Assembly: GCF_901709675.1 (NCBI RefSeq) | Contig: NC_051098.1 | Location: forward strand, 6,214,000-6,277,999 | Length of the DNA: 64,000 bases | From: Syngnathus acus | Lineage: Eukaryota; Chordata; Actinopteri; Syngnathiformes; Syngnathidae | Direction of reading: 5' to 3' | Part shown: one piece after another, positions 1 through 9,645 of the stretch | Layout: every line of letters starts with the position of its first letter | Numbering within the stretch: the stretch's first letter is position 1 | Translations under genes and position numbers: made by a program | Notes under the pieces: generated by a model | What the model saw: only the letters and a program-made list of their open reading frames with translations | Database searches by the model: none | Told to the model about the DNA's origin: nothing

Positions 1-21
1 CCCTGTATTTGTTCCCCTCAG

Positions 22-231
22 GTACTCACAACAGGGCAGTAAAATGTTCCAATATTTTTTTGACCACCAATCTTCCTTAAATCCTTGGCCAGCATGGATG
101 GGTGTTTTACATGGTTACGAGATAGAGTTTGTGTTCGGAATGCCACTGAATGGAACATGGGGATACACAATGACGGAAGTGAACATGACCAAGAAGTTTC
201 TGAAACACTGGGGCAACTTTGCAAGGACGGG
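22..231 (+). CDS. BCHE: BCHE-like exon with catalytic histidine
   Basis: A pyrimidine-rich tract ending in CAG at 19-21 precedes it and GTATGT follows. The frame starts by completing a split codon, then reads YSQQGSKMFQYFFDHQ and onward to NFARTG. The catalytic histidine lies in GVLHGYE. An intron at this left border is not present in the mammalian BCHE main exon as I know it. Confidence 0.85.
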
Positions 232-1252
232 GTATGTATAAGTAAATACATATGAGCAAAATTATCGGCACTTATCAATCACTGACTCTTTCATTCCCCT
301 AATCATGCATTTGGTTCATTCAAACATCATTCAAGATTAGGGTTTTCTAAAAAATATACACAACACCAGGAATGCAACAGGTGGATTTGAGAAATGTGTT
401 CCCTCTTACTTATGGCCAAGGACCAAGAGAGAGCACCAATTCAGACAACATAAAATTATACTGCAGCAAGGCGGATGAACTTTGACTTTCTTCATGATAC
501 TTTTACTGGGCATTGATATTTAGAATGAAGTGCCCTTAAAGCCTATGTAAATGTATTTTTTCTGGATGCGTCTCAAATCTTTTTGTATTTTTCTATTCAG
601 AAATCCAGGAATTGACGGGGTTGCATGGCCCTTGTTCACCCCTGAAGGCCAAGAGTATTTCACACTGAACTCTGACCTTCCAGAAAAACGAAGTATGATG
701 AGAGCCAAAGACTGTTACTTGTGGAATAAAGTGATGCCGGGAATACAGAAGATTTCTGGTAGGTTTCTCCAATTTTATGCGAAAACAAATAAAAACATGT
801 TAAACTACAACACAGACAATTTATCAATCAGACCACACATCTTTCACACTTAGGTCTCCCTGTGTTTACAAAACAGGTTATGTTCCACAGTATTTCATAT
901 TTATAATTAATGTATGGTATATAACATACTTGATTACCGTAATTTTCGGACTATAAGTCGCGTTTTTTTTCATAGTTTGGGTGGGGGGGCGACTTATACT
1001 CAGGAGCGACTTATATACATATATATGGTTTTTTTCACTTTTTTGGGCATTTTATGGCTGGTGCGACTTATACTCCGGTGCGACTTATAGTCCGAAAATT
1101 ACGGTACTTTAAAAAATTAAAATCCTACGCGTATGTGTCTGTCTTTGTCCACAGATGAGCGAGAGGCTTGTATGACTGCAAATGGAATAATGCTCCTCTT
1201 CAATTTCACGTTTCTTATGATTTCATTGTTTATCATGTTAGTCTGTTGGTAA
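22..1252 (+). CDS. BCHE: Butyrylcholinesterase-like cholinesterase, 3' part of gene (partial)
   Basis: Joined coding exons are 22-231, 601-758 and 1155-1252; the 5' part lies left of the window. The product is a secreted or surface alpha/beta-hydrolase that hydrolyses choline esters. The segment PWPAWMGVLHGYEIEFVFG matches the cholinesterase region carrying the catalytic-triad histidine, encoded at 110-112. The next exon contains WPLFTPEGQEYFTLNSD, matching the family's C-terminal domain. The phases agree: exon 22-231 leaves two bases, 601-758 completes the codon and leaves one, and 1155 continues the frame to TAA at 1250-1252. The last exon gives DEREAC followed by a long hydrophobic run, which looks like a GPI-attachment signal rather than the tryptophan-rich T tail of mammalian BCHE. 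A GPI-anchored atypical BChE is known from medaka. I prefer BCHE to ACHE mainly because SLITRK3 and SI follow on the same strand, as in tetrapods. Confidence 0.88.
601..758 (+). CDS. BCHE: BCHE-like exon, C-terminal part of catalytic domain
   Basis: It is flanked by TTCTATTCAG and GTAGGT. It encodes NPGIDGVAWPLFTPEGQ, then EYFTLNSDLPEKRSM, then a CYLWNKVMPGIQKIS segment, equivalent to the small exon before the alternative C-terminal exons in vertebrate cholinesterases. It ends in phase 1. Confidence 0.88.
935..1106. mobile_element. 172-bp MITE with perfect 26-bp terminal inverted repeats
   Basis: The left end begins TACCGTAATTTTCGGACTAT and the right end is its exact reverse complement over 26 bases. 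Inside are short direct repeats built on GCGACTTATACTC. There is no coding capacity, so this is a non-autonomous DNA transposon inside the last BCHE-like intron. The same end motif recurs at about 38.7, 42.0 and 59.3 kb. Confidence 0.85.
1155..1252 (+). CDS. BCHE: BCHE-like terminal exon, GPI-type (H-like) tail
   Basis: The acceptor is TCCACAG at 1148-1154. The first two bases complete a GAT codon, and the frame reads DEREACMTANG followed by about 20 mostly hydrophobic residues (Leu, Phe, Ile, Met) and stops at 1250-1252. A cysteine plus small residues before a terminal hydrophobic stretch is the layout of cholinesterase H peptides, which are removed when the GPI anchor is added. The omega site cannot be fixed by eye; Asn or Gly in TANG is possible. 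Confidence 0.75.
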
Positions 1253-1318
1253 AGTACGCAGGAGGAAAATCTTTTTCTTTTCTTGGCGACAATAGCTAAA
1301 GTTCTTATTACATTTTAG

Positions 1319-1539
1319 ACCCGACTGAATTAAATGAATTGTGTATACCACACTTCGACAACAATCAGAGAACTGGACTTGAAATCAAAGAACTGGACCT
1401 GAGTGTCATTTTAAATCAGATGTATTCATGCCCACATTGGCGCAAAATGCACCTTTCTAACCGTGCCAGGCTGTGTCTCCAAAAATACCAAAACCCAGTC
1501 GAGCCCAACCCTGCGCAGACTTACTGCGTCTCATGCTAG
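1319..1539 (+). other. Candidate alternative terminal exon of the cholinesterase gene
   Basis: ACATTTTAG at 1310-1318 is a fair acceptor. Entered in the phase left by the exon ending at 758, the sequence is open for 74 codons to TAG at 1537-1539. It begins DPTELNELCIPHFD, is rich in Cys, Asn and Gln, and ends YCVSC. It has no tryptophan-amphiphilic T-peptide pattern. It may simply be 3' UTR of the GPI-type transcript. Confidence 0.25.
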
Positions 1540-1665
1540 ACTTGCACCAGGAGCAGAAATAGAGCAAGTTGTGTTACATTTCATGAGGCCAAAGTGTTTT
1601 TTATTTTACTTTTAACATCAGGGAATGTCTGTATCTTTACCAATATATTTGTTTCTATGCATATT

Positions 1666-1671
1666 AATAAA
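1666..1671 (+). terminator. Polyadenylation signal AATAAA for BCHE-like gene
   Basis: Canonical AATAAA about 415 bases after the GPI-type stop codon. It is the first canonical signal downstream and is followed by T- and G-containing sequence. Confidence 0.55.
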
Positions 1672-1690
1672 GTATTGGCAATACGTGCAT

Positions 1691-3117
1691 AAAATGCATT
1701 ACAAGGGAAGCCTTAATCCATGTGAAACATGATGTTTTATAGTATTAAATTAGCCTAAAATTTAAGTGTTTCTCTTTTTTGTTTTTTTAAAAAAAGGGTT
1801 TTGGTTTATTCATAACATGTTAACAGTAAAATAAATTATTTTTGAATTATGAGGTGTTGTTATTCTTTTGTATGTGTGAAAGAATAAGTCAGCACACACA
1901 CTAAACACACGCTAAAATATAATTTACCAACATTTTCATTAACATAAAAAATAAATAAAAAAATTAAAAAAAATACCACATCACAGTCTAATTAAAGAAA
2001 GAAGGAATGGTCATGCATAGAAAAACTGCAGGCATGACAACTGAATACAACAATTAAAATAGACACAGTTGTTTCATGCCCAAACTAGGAAAGAGGGATT
2101 TCAATTGATTAAAAAAATAACAGCTGCCGGGGGACAGACGTCAAGATTGAGTGGTGATCAACATTTTTGACACATTCATTAATTAGAGTCCGCTCCCACA
2201 CGTCTACAGAAATGAGCATTTTCAACACAAAGGCATAGTTAAGGTGGGACGTGTTGTCAACGGCTTGACAGTGGACTTTAACAGTGATTGCCAAGACCAT
2301 TGTTCCATTCAAGCAGATAAATGAGAAGTATTCACGAAAAGCAAGTGCCATTCATTATTCTCATGTTTAAACGCCTGCAATAACCCCAATTACATTATTG
2401 ACTTGAGTGATAAGGACTAATTTCCTGTGTTCGTTATAAATGCGTGATTGTCAGATACAATGCAGCATTAATTTGCCAATCAGCAATACCAGTTGATACT
2501 CTTATAGTTAGGATTATAACTAAGTGAAATTACAGTACGACTGAACTGATGATTTTCTGTCAAAATACACACTTTCTTCCTCTTTCATTTAAGTACAAGC
2601 AGCCTATAATAAAGAGAAAAATACCCGTTATTAATGAATTTTGTGTCCTTGTATTTCATTTTGGTGGACCAGCTCATGCTCACATCTCATGTGGTAGTTG
2701 CTGGCAGAAGTGTCATTTAAACTTTGCATTTAATCAGAAAATTATTGACATGACCTGTCAAAAATGCTGATTTATTTAGTTGATTTGTATTTTTTGTAAC
2801 AAGGTATTATATGAAAATGATCCATCTTCCCAGCCCTGATCCAACTGATGATAAATATTGAAGAAAGTTGCCTCGAACCTTAAAGTATAAATGTCATGCT
2901 TAACGAGTTTGAGATTATTGCAATAACAAGGCTGCTTCCAGAATGGCATTATATGAAAGCAAAGTTTAAAAAAAAAATTATAATGGTCTGTTAACAGACA
3001 AAGAATGGACCGCGTAGCAGACGAAAATAGAGACAGAAATACTCAGAGTGCCCCTGAGGAGAACTGAATGCCATTTCCCACTCATCATCCTCTTTCATTC
3101 CTTCCAAATGGTATGTG
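1691..3117. other. Intergenic, no gene seen
   Basis: AT-rich unique sequence with short homopolymer runs near 1783-1797 and 1945-1975. No exon-like open frame with splice sites was recognised on either strand. Confidence 0.6.
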
Positions 3118-3128
3118 TTGTGCAAGTC

Positions 3129-3492
3129 CATCCGTCCGTCCATCCATCCATTTTCTATACCGCTTGTCCCCACGGGGGTCGCGGGTGTGCTGAAGCCTAT
3201 CCCAGCAGTCATCGGGCAGTAGGCGGGGGACACCCTGAACCGGTTGCCAGCCGATCGCAGGACAAACAACTATCCGCACTCGCACTCACACCTAGGGGCA
3301 ATTTGGAGTGCTCAATTGGCCTACCAAGGATGTTTTTGGGATGTGGGAGGAAACCGGAGTGCCCGGAGAAAACCTATGCGGGCACGGGGAGAACATTCAA
3401 ACTCCACACAGGGAGGGTCGGAGGTGGAATCGAACCGGCACCCTCCTAACTGTGAGATGGACGTGCTAACCAGTGTCCCACCGAGCCGCCCA
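3129..3492 (-). mobile_element. tRNA-derived SINE with GGAT-type tail, full length
   Basis: On the minus strand the element starts GGGCGGCTCGGTGG, has an A-box-like TGGTTAGCACG and a B-box-like GGTTCGATTCC, and ends in a GGAT/GGAC tail (seen as CATCC units at 3128-3150). It is flanked by a perfect 11-bp duplication TTGTGCAAGTC at 3118-3128 and 3493-3503, direct evidence of target-primed insertion. Confidence 0.9.
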
Positions 3493-3595
3493 TTGTGCAA
3501 GTCGAATTTGGTAAAAATAGTAGATGCGCAGAAAGGATCAAATGCTGAGTCCATGAGTGGGAGTGGAAACTTTTTGTTAATGGTAATGTCATTCA

Positions 3596-3876
3596 TCCTT
3601 CCACCCATTATCCATGCCGCTTATCCTCACGATGGTCGGGGGAGTGCTTGAGCCTATCCCAGCTGACTTTGGGCAGTAGGCAGGAGACACCCTGAATTGG
3701 TTGCGAGCCAATCGCAGAGCACACAGAGAGGAGCAACCATCTGCACTCACACTCACACCTACCGGCAATGTGGAGAGTTCAGTCCGCCTAACATGCATGA
3801 TTTTGGCATGTGGGAGGAAACTGGAGTATCAAGAGAAAACCCACAGACGTGCTAACCAGTGTTCTACTCTGCCAGC
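3596..3876 (-). mobile_element. Second copy of the same SINE, internally deleted
   Basis: It has the same body as 3129-3492 (CTATCCCAGCTGACTTTGGG, GTGGGAGGAAACTGGAG) but lacks part of the head region around the B box. A perfect 13-bp duplication GTAATGTCATTCA lies at 3583-3595 and 3877-3889. Its divergence suggests it is older than its neighbour. Confidence 0.88.
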
Positions 3877-4242
3877 GTAATGTCATTCAGTTCACCGTAA
3901 TCAACGCACTGGTGACAAGATTTATCCTTGTCAGTGACGAAGAATCCAGCACCAATAAGAGACGAGATTGTCCTCAGGCTTTCTGTTCAGGTCTCGACAC
4001 TTTGAACAGTTTCACATTTAGCAATGGAGCATTGGGAACTAATTCAGTGGCGCAGTCATATGGGTGGTGCGGAGAGAGTGACTGGACCTCATCTTTACTA
4101 AATACAACTTCAAGATCATGGTACTCCACAGGGCATATTGATTGGTTCAGTGGACGGAGTCTATGGAATAGCCAAACTAGGACCAGCGGCAGTTAGTACA
4201 GCAGAATGTATTCCAAATTTCAAGTTTAGGAATATTCCATGC

Positions 4243-4430
4243 CGACACAGTGAAGCAGTGTTAGCACGTCTGCCTCACAGTTCACAGTTTGATTCCGGCT
4301 CCGGCCTTTCTTTGTGGAGTCTGCACGTTCTCCCGTGCCTTTCTTCCCACATTCCAAAAACATGCATGGTAGGGCGATTGACCACTCCTAAATTGTTCGT
4401 AGGTTTCATTGTGAGTGTGAATGGTTGTTT
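4243..4430 (+). mobile_element. Fragment of the same SINE family, head half, opposite orientation
   Basis: The plus strand reads GTTAGCACGTCTGCCTCACA, then TTTGATTCCGGCTCCGGCC, TGGAGTCTGCACGTTCTCCC and a degraded CATGCATGGTAGGGCGATTG. This is the 5' half of the element, without its GGAT tail. Confidence 0.8.
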
Positions 4431-4449
4431 GATACATGCTAATATTTAA

Positions 4450-7400
4450 GATCTTCTTGCATATACTTTACAATCATTTACATGGGGTAGCCTAATGGAG
4501 ACGCGGTATAGTGCAAAGGTTGATAATTCATTGTTATCAAATCTGTTTTTCCCAATTACTCCTCAACAACAAAACTGTCTCCCATGCCAAGGTTCTATCT
4601 TCTGTATCTTTGTCACACTTATGGCTCCATTCCAGTAATATCTTCTAATTAACAAGATAGCTGTAAAGCATTACCATTCAAGGTCATTGTTTTTTAACCT
4701 TGTCCTAAAATGAATACCCTTGTCGCTCGCTCACATTATCTCAAGTGGAAGGAGGTGGAATACGCAAACCATTTACAATGATGTACTACCAATTTAACTA
4801 ACCCTAACCTTTTAAATATGTATACAGCCGGTGCATTTTGGATTTACTGATTCATCAATCACATTACCATTTAGCAAAGAATATATAATTTGGTGGTTGC
4901 CACTGACTGGATGAGGTCGTTTCACATTTAAGCAGAATCAATGGTCACGCTTGAGAAACTTCTTAATAAAATACACAGAAGAAAAGTTTACAATGAAGTG
5001 CCTTCTCTTTCCATCGAGGACTAAATATAGTAGGATGGTGTCAGCTACCAAAAACAGTGTGGCCTTTTTCCTGAGATGCTGAGGTGTTCTCAGTCCAGCT
5101 GGGAGACAGCGGGCCCTATTTTGGTGCACTCACTGGCCATTCCACTGATGCATTTGCAAATTTTGTTCCAAAAAGTAGACTAAACTTTAGACTTGCTAAA
5201 CAGAGGTCTATGTTGCAGTGCAGCTGGTACGTGGGTTTGATGACCCAAATGTGGGGAAGCAAGGAAGTGGGGCTGTGGTACAATAAAAAAAAATTAATTT
5301 AAATGAAACAAAAACTTCAACATGAAGTGCTCCAAAAGGGAGAGTTCTTGAAAAAGTTCAAACAAAAGATGACTGTGATAAAAAGTCACAACAAAAAGGA
5401 TTCTAACAATGAGCTGTGGCAACAAAGCAGGACAAGGCAAGGCTTCGAGGACTAAATCATTTTAAATTCACATACAATACAGTTCACGGTAAAAAAATTT
5501 TTTGCAGCAATTAAAGTGCCAACAAATGTCTTCTTCCTTGTTTTCTGATCACGAAATACAGTGAACTGTTGATCTTATTCGGGTTTTCAGATGTTGTTAA
5601 AATCTTAATTTAAGAGTCAGCAACTACATACAACCCTGCTTGGGGAAAAAGGATGTTGCTTATTCATACAACGCACGCTCCTGCTTTCATCCCCACATCC
5701 AAGCACCCCCACTCTCCATTACTCCTCTCAATGCAGTGCTTTTGCCAAGCGCCTTAGCGTTGAGCTGCTCTCCTTTCAATACCGCTGATTAAAAATGTCG
5801 GATGCATCAACACGACTAAGAAGATTACAGATTTAGTTTCCCGAAGCAAAGGTTTCTACTAGGGTAAAAAGTGAGCAATATTAGAGCACATATAGGACCA
5901 ATTCTACTGCAGTATGTCACTTTTAGTTGTAAAGTATATATTTCTGTTTACATTTTTCTCAGTAATTCCGAATCACTTTACTGAATGAAAAAGTGCAGGT
6001 TTGTAAACTGACACACAAAATCCAAGTGGTAGGTGCTGTTAATTTGTTGTTGTTTTTGTCCTGTACCAATGTGTTGTTAAAACGAATCCAGTATTAATTC
6101 ATATTCAGACCTATGGAAGTCACCAAAATTTATCATGTTGATGATATACTGTTGAGTTGCTCAGTAAAATGTTAACAGATGGGATTATTTTCCCAAATTG
6201 TTCCACCCTAATGGTGGCATATTATTGTTGTGTATAATTGCCCTGCGATTGAGTGGCAACTAGTTCAGGGTGTTCCTCACTTCTCACCTAAAGTCATCTG
6301 GGACCTGCTCCAGCTTACCGGTGATCCTAATAAGAAAAGGTTTGTGTTCGAATTTTTTGTCTTTGTGCTAACATAACACATTATCCAATTGTGAACCTTG
6401 TGAAAAAATTAAATACCTCTGCGCATACAATGCAGGATACAATTTATGAACAAGTTCTATGAATCATACTGCTGGATATTCATCGATCAACTAAATGTTT
6501 TATTTTAACATGTAGTACCCATGTGACTCACTAAGTACCAATACCTGCGGTCTCGAGAGGAATCTTGACGAAAGAGATAGTCCGAACGCTCAGTATTCAG
6601 TGTTCAGTGTTGTGAGACTGTATTGATTTCCAACATTCTTGTATGCAGAAAATCGTATCACATGTCCTACATTGATCAATCTGTACAATTTTGTTGGTTT
6701 GAGCTCCATTAATTCTTGGACATTGCATTGAACCCTAGGACATAAGCTGATTTGTAAGCGGGGAAGCTACGAATGGAGTAGGCCTGTGGTTGCCATGCAT
6801 GAACAAAAAACAGATCATGAACTTGTTTCTGAGCTGCCTCGTACTTGTATGGGTCAGAGACTGACTTCGCCACGACAGGATTATTCTGCTGCAAAATGAT
6901 GGCACAGACAATGAACCTCTTTCACTTCCTGCCAGAAAGTGTCTCATCCTCTTTGCAAGACCAGTGACTTTTTAGGGAAATGTTTTGACAAGACAAATCC
7001 CTGAATAAAAACTGACAGAACAGTGCAGTGTTTTCACACTTTAATAAGCAAAAAAATCTCCTGCAGTAGTCTTATCTCACACAACCTCAAAATACTAGCC
7101 TAATTGAGGCAAATTGTCTCATTGTAGAACGAGACATCTGAATAAACCGGAAAGTGAAAAAGTGGAAGCACAGTACACACCTTAGCTATTGGCCTGGCTC
7201 ATTAAGACTAATAATGATCATAATGACATGAAATGGGGATTCATGTAACTTAATTCCAAAATTAACAGACATGTTGCTCAGTATATAAATGAATACACAG
7301 CTAATGGGGTATAATGAAGAATTATTACTGAACCTTTGTAAATACAGCACATATTTTACAGTTCTTAAACTTGGTTGAGGTTGTAAGTTGTAAACTTGTA

Positions 7401-9530
7401 AGCTTGTACTCAATCTTAGCCGTGATCCAATAAAGTATCTGGTAAGTTAACAATTAACAATCCACATGGTATTAGATTACATTCACCCTCAACCAAAGTT
7501 GATGCACACGTTTGCTGGTGTACAATGCCATACCGAGGATTCCCATCACTCATGTCAGCAGATGTCAGAAACTGATGTGATGGAGGCTTAATGAAAGAGA
7601 GAAATAACCCGAACAGATGAATTTCCCTAATAAAGTCATACCCTTGAACTCACACACACATGGCTGTACATCCCCTCCCCCAGAGGGATTTTCTCATTCT
7701 TTTGAAGAACATGAGACATACTGATTATCATGTCACACAGCAAGCTCACCTATACAGAATTCACCCTGCTTTCTCTTTGTCCTTGTACCGGCATGTCTAT
7801 TGTGTGGCAGAATCAAAGCAAAGTGAATGACAAACTTGAATGTCACCCCCCCCTCTCTCTCATTGGTGAAACAATCAAATGTGGAATATGCAGAATGATC
7901 TCTAAATTAGGATTATTTAAAAATATATATAAAAGAAAAATAAATCACCACCCCACATAGTCAATTCGAGGTGACAACTAACAAAAGCACAATATGAAAA
8001 TTATTCTTCTCATCTGCATACCTTACTCATCTTGCTTGGTAGCATCTCCTCAAGTGTCAGGGTGGTGATGGGGGGGATAATAAATTTAACAGGAAAAATA
8101 AAACAATTGAAAACACTTTGAAACAAAGTGATTCAGTTTAAATAAAATATGTGGTATTTTCAGGCTGGATTTACTCCTAAAATCTGATTGTAACCATCTT
8201 TGACGTAGCTTTTTGATCACGTTTTGCCATGCTGGGCTTTTGATGTGAAAAACTGTGTCTGTGTAATAACGGATTAGATTTGTGTGGATCATCATGGCTA
8301 AATCCTGCTTGGAGCTCTAATGGCCGTTCTGCACTGGATACTGCAGTGTCCAATTACAAGACCCCTACAAGTGCTAATCACGCCTCTCAACAGGTGAAGT
8401 CAGTTTGCAGGATGACAATGCCCCAAAAAGATGTTCATGAGTGTGCCATTGTTTGTTTGCATGCATGCAGCCCATTTTAATGGAGTCTTATTTTCCTCAG
8501 GACATTGGTTCTGGTTGTTTGAGAATCACTCATCTTTCACATTATATAACAAGGCTTGGTTTAGGACAGATCAAGCTGAGCTGGTGTGGAAAACCCAACT
8601 ATTTATGCTCCAAGTTGGGGGCACGCCCCAGTCCGATAAATGATATCATTTGGGATGTAGGGGAACAAACTGGCTTGAAGTGACAGCAGTACCAATGCCA
8701 ATAGGAAGCTGAGCTCAAAATACACAACTTACAGGGAGGGTTTGTCAGCTTGCTAGATAAATTTGTTCGGTCTTGAACCGGGTGAGTCGCCACACTACAA
8801 GTCTGACACCAACCAAACCCCTCTTGATCCTTGTGTGCTGCTGCCACAGGTTGTTGGGGAGGCAGAACAAAAAAGAAAAGAAGCAACAGGGAACCGGTTT
8901 ACGTGGGTGAGTAGAAGCAGCGATTAAAACATGCATGTTTTTCATGATTTTTCTGTCAACGTTATTATCGAAGCCCCTTCCCCTTGCTTCTTCAACTAGC
9001 ACAGAACACAGACACGCATTTCCCACTGGTTAGACCCAAAAAAAAAACAGAGGCAATATGAGTCATTTAATAATATTTGAAAACCTGTGAGGATGTGTTT
9101 GAGCCCATATTGAAGACCCTATTTAATCATCGAGGACTCAATTTCACAGAAAACACTAATGAATAATACTATCAGTGGTGGGGTCAGGGCCAGCAAGGCT
9201 TTTTTTTTTCTGGTAAACACTACAAGAAGCACTGACAAGTTAAATTGTAAAATTTGCTCCATGAAATTTATCCTCAAGAGTCAAGTTACTTCATTTTGTG
9301 ACTTTTATCTCGGCTGCACTGCTTCTTGTACAAGTATGTGGATGTTCGATCTTTTTGTTCGATTACATTTATCATATTGATATTATTTGCTTAGAGGCTT
9401 CAGAATCAGAAGCCAATGTTCAATGTTACATTTTATCAGCAATGGGACTGTTTCTGACATCAATAAGTTTTCAAAGGGCCAGCTAGCTGGGCCATAAAAA
9501 TGTGACTTTTTTTTCATCTTCTGAGTAGAT
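4450..9530. other. Intergenic, no gene seen
   Basis: Unique-looking AT-rich DNA between BCHE and SLITRK3, apart from the SINE fragment at 6240-6342. Scattered open frames under 100 codons show no splice context or recognisable domain. Confidence 0.6.
6240..6342 (+). mobile_element. Degraded SINE fragment
   Basis: GCGATTGAGTGGCAACTAGT, TTCAGGGTG and CATCTGGGACCTGCTCCAGC follow the order of the SINE 3' half on the plus strand with many substitutions. No tail remains. Confidence 0.55.
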
Positions 9531-9645
9531 GTTTCGAGCAATGTTCAAGTCTTGCCTCAGATCCTCAATAGAATTTAGGTTTGGACTTTAACTGGGCCAT
9601 TCCAACACATGCATATTCTTCAAATCTGTCTCTTGAACTTCACCA
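9530..9645 (-). pseudogene. Tc1/mariner transposase fossil, C-terminal fragment
   Basis: Read on the minus strand, this encodes a VLEWPS-stop-SPNLNSIE stretch followed by DLRQDLNIARN. It corresponds to the conserved Tc1 transposase region normally written WPSQSPDLNPIE, which carries acidic catalytic residues. An in-frame stop and substitutions make it a dead remnant. No terminal repeats were found nearby. Confidence 0.7.

Larger units (their letters stand above)
1253..1690 (+). other. BCHE: BCHE-like 3' untranslated region
   Basis: Sequence after the TAA stop up to shortly past the first good polyadenylation signal at 1666-1671. The transcript end is inferred. Part of the region (1319-1539) is an open in-frame segment listed separately. 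Confidence 0.5.

Noticed and set aside
3048-3651. Overlapping frames of 95-135 codons on both strands at 3.0-3.7 kb
   Set aside because: They lie wholly within SINE copies flanked by target duplications and have no protein character.
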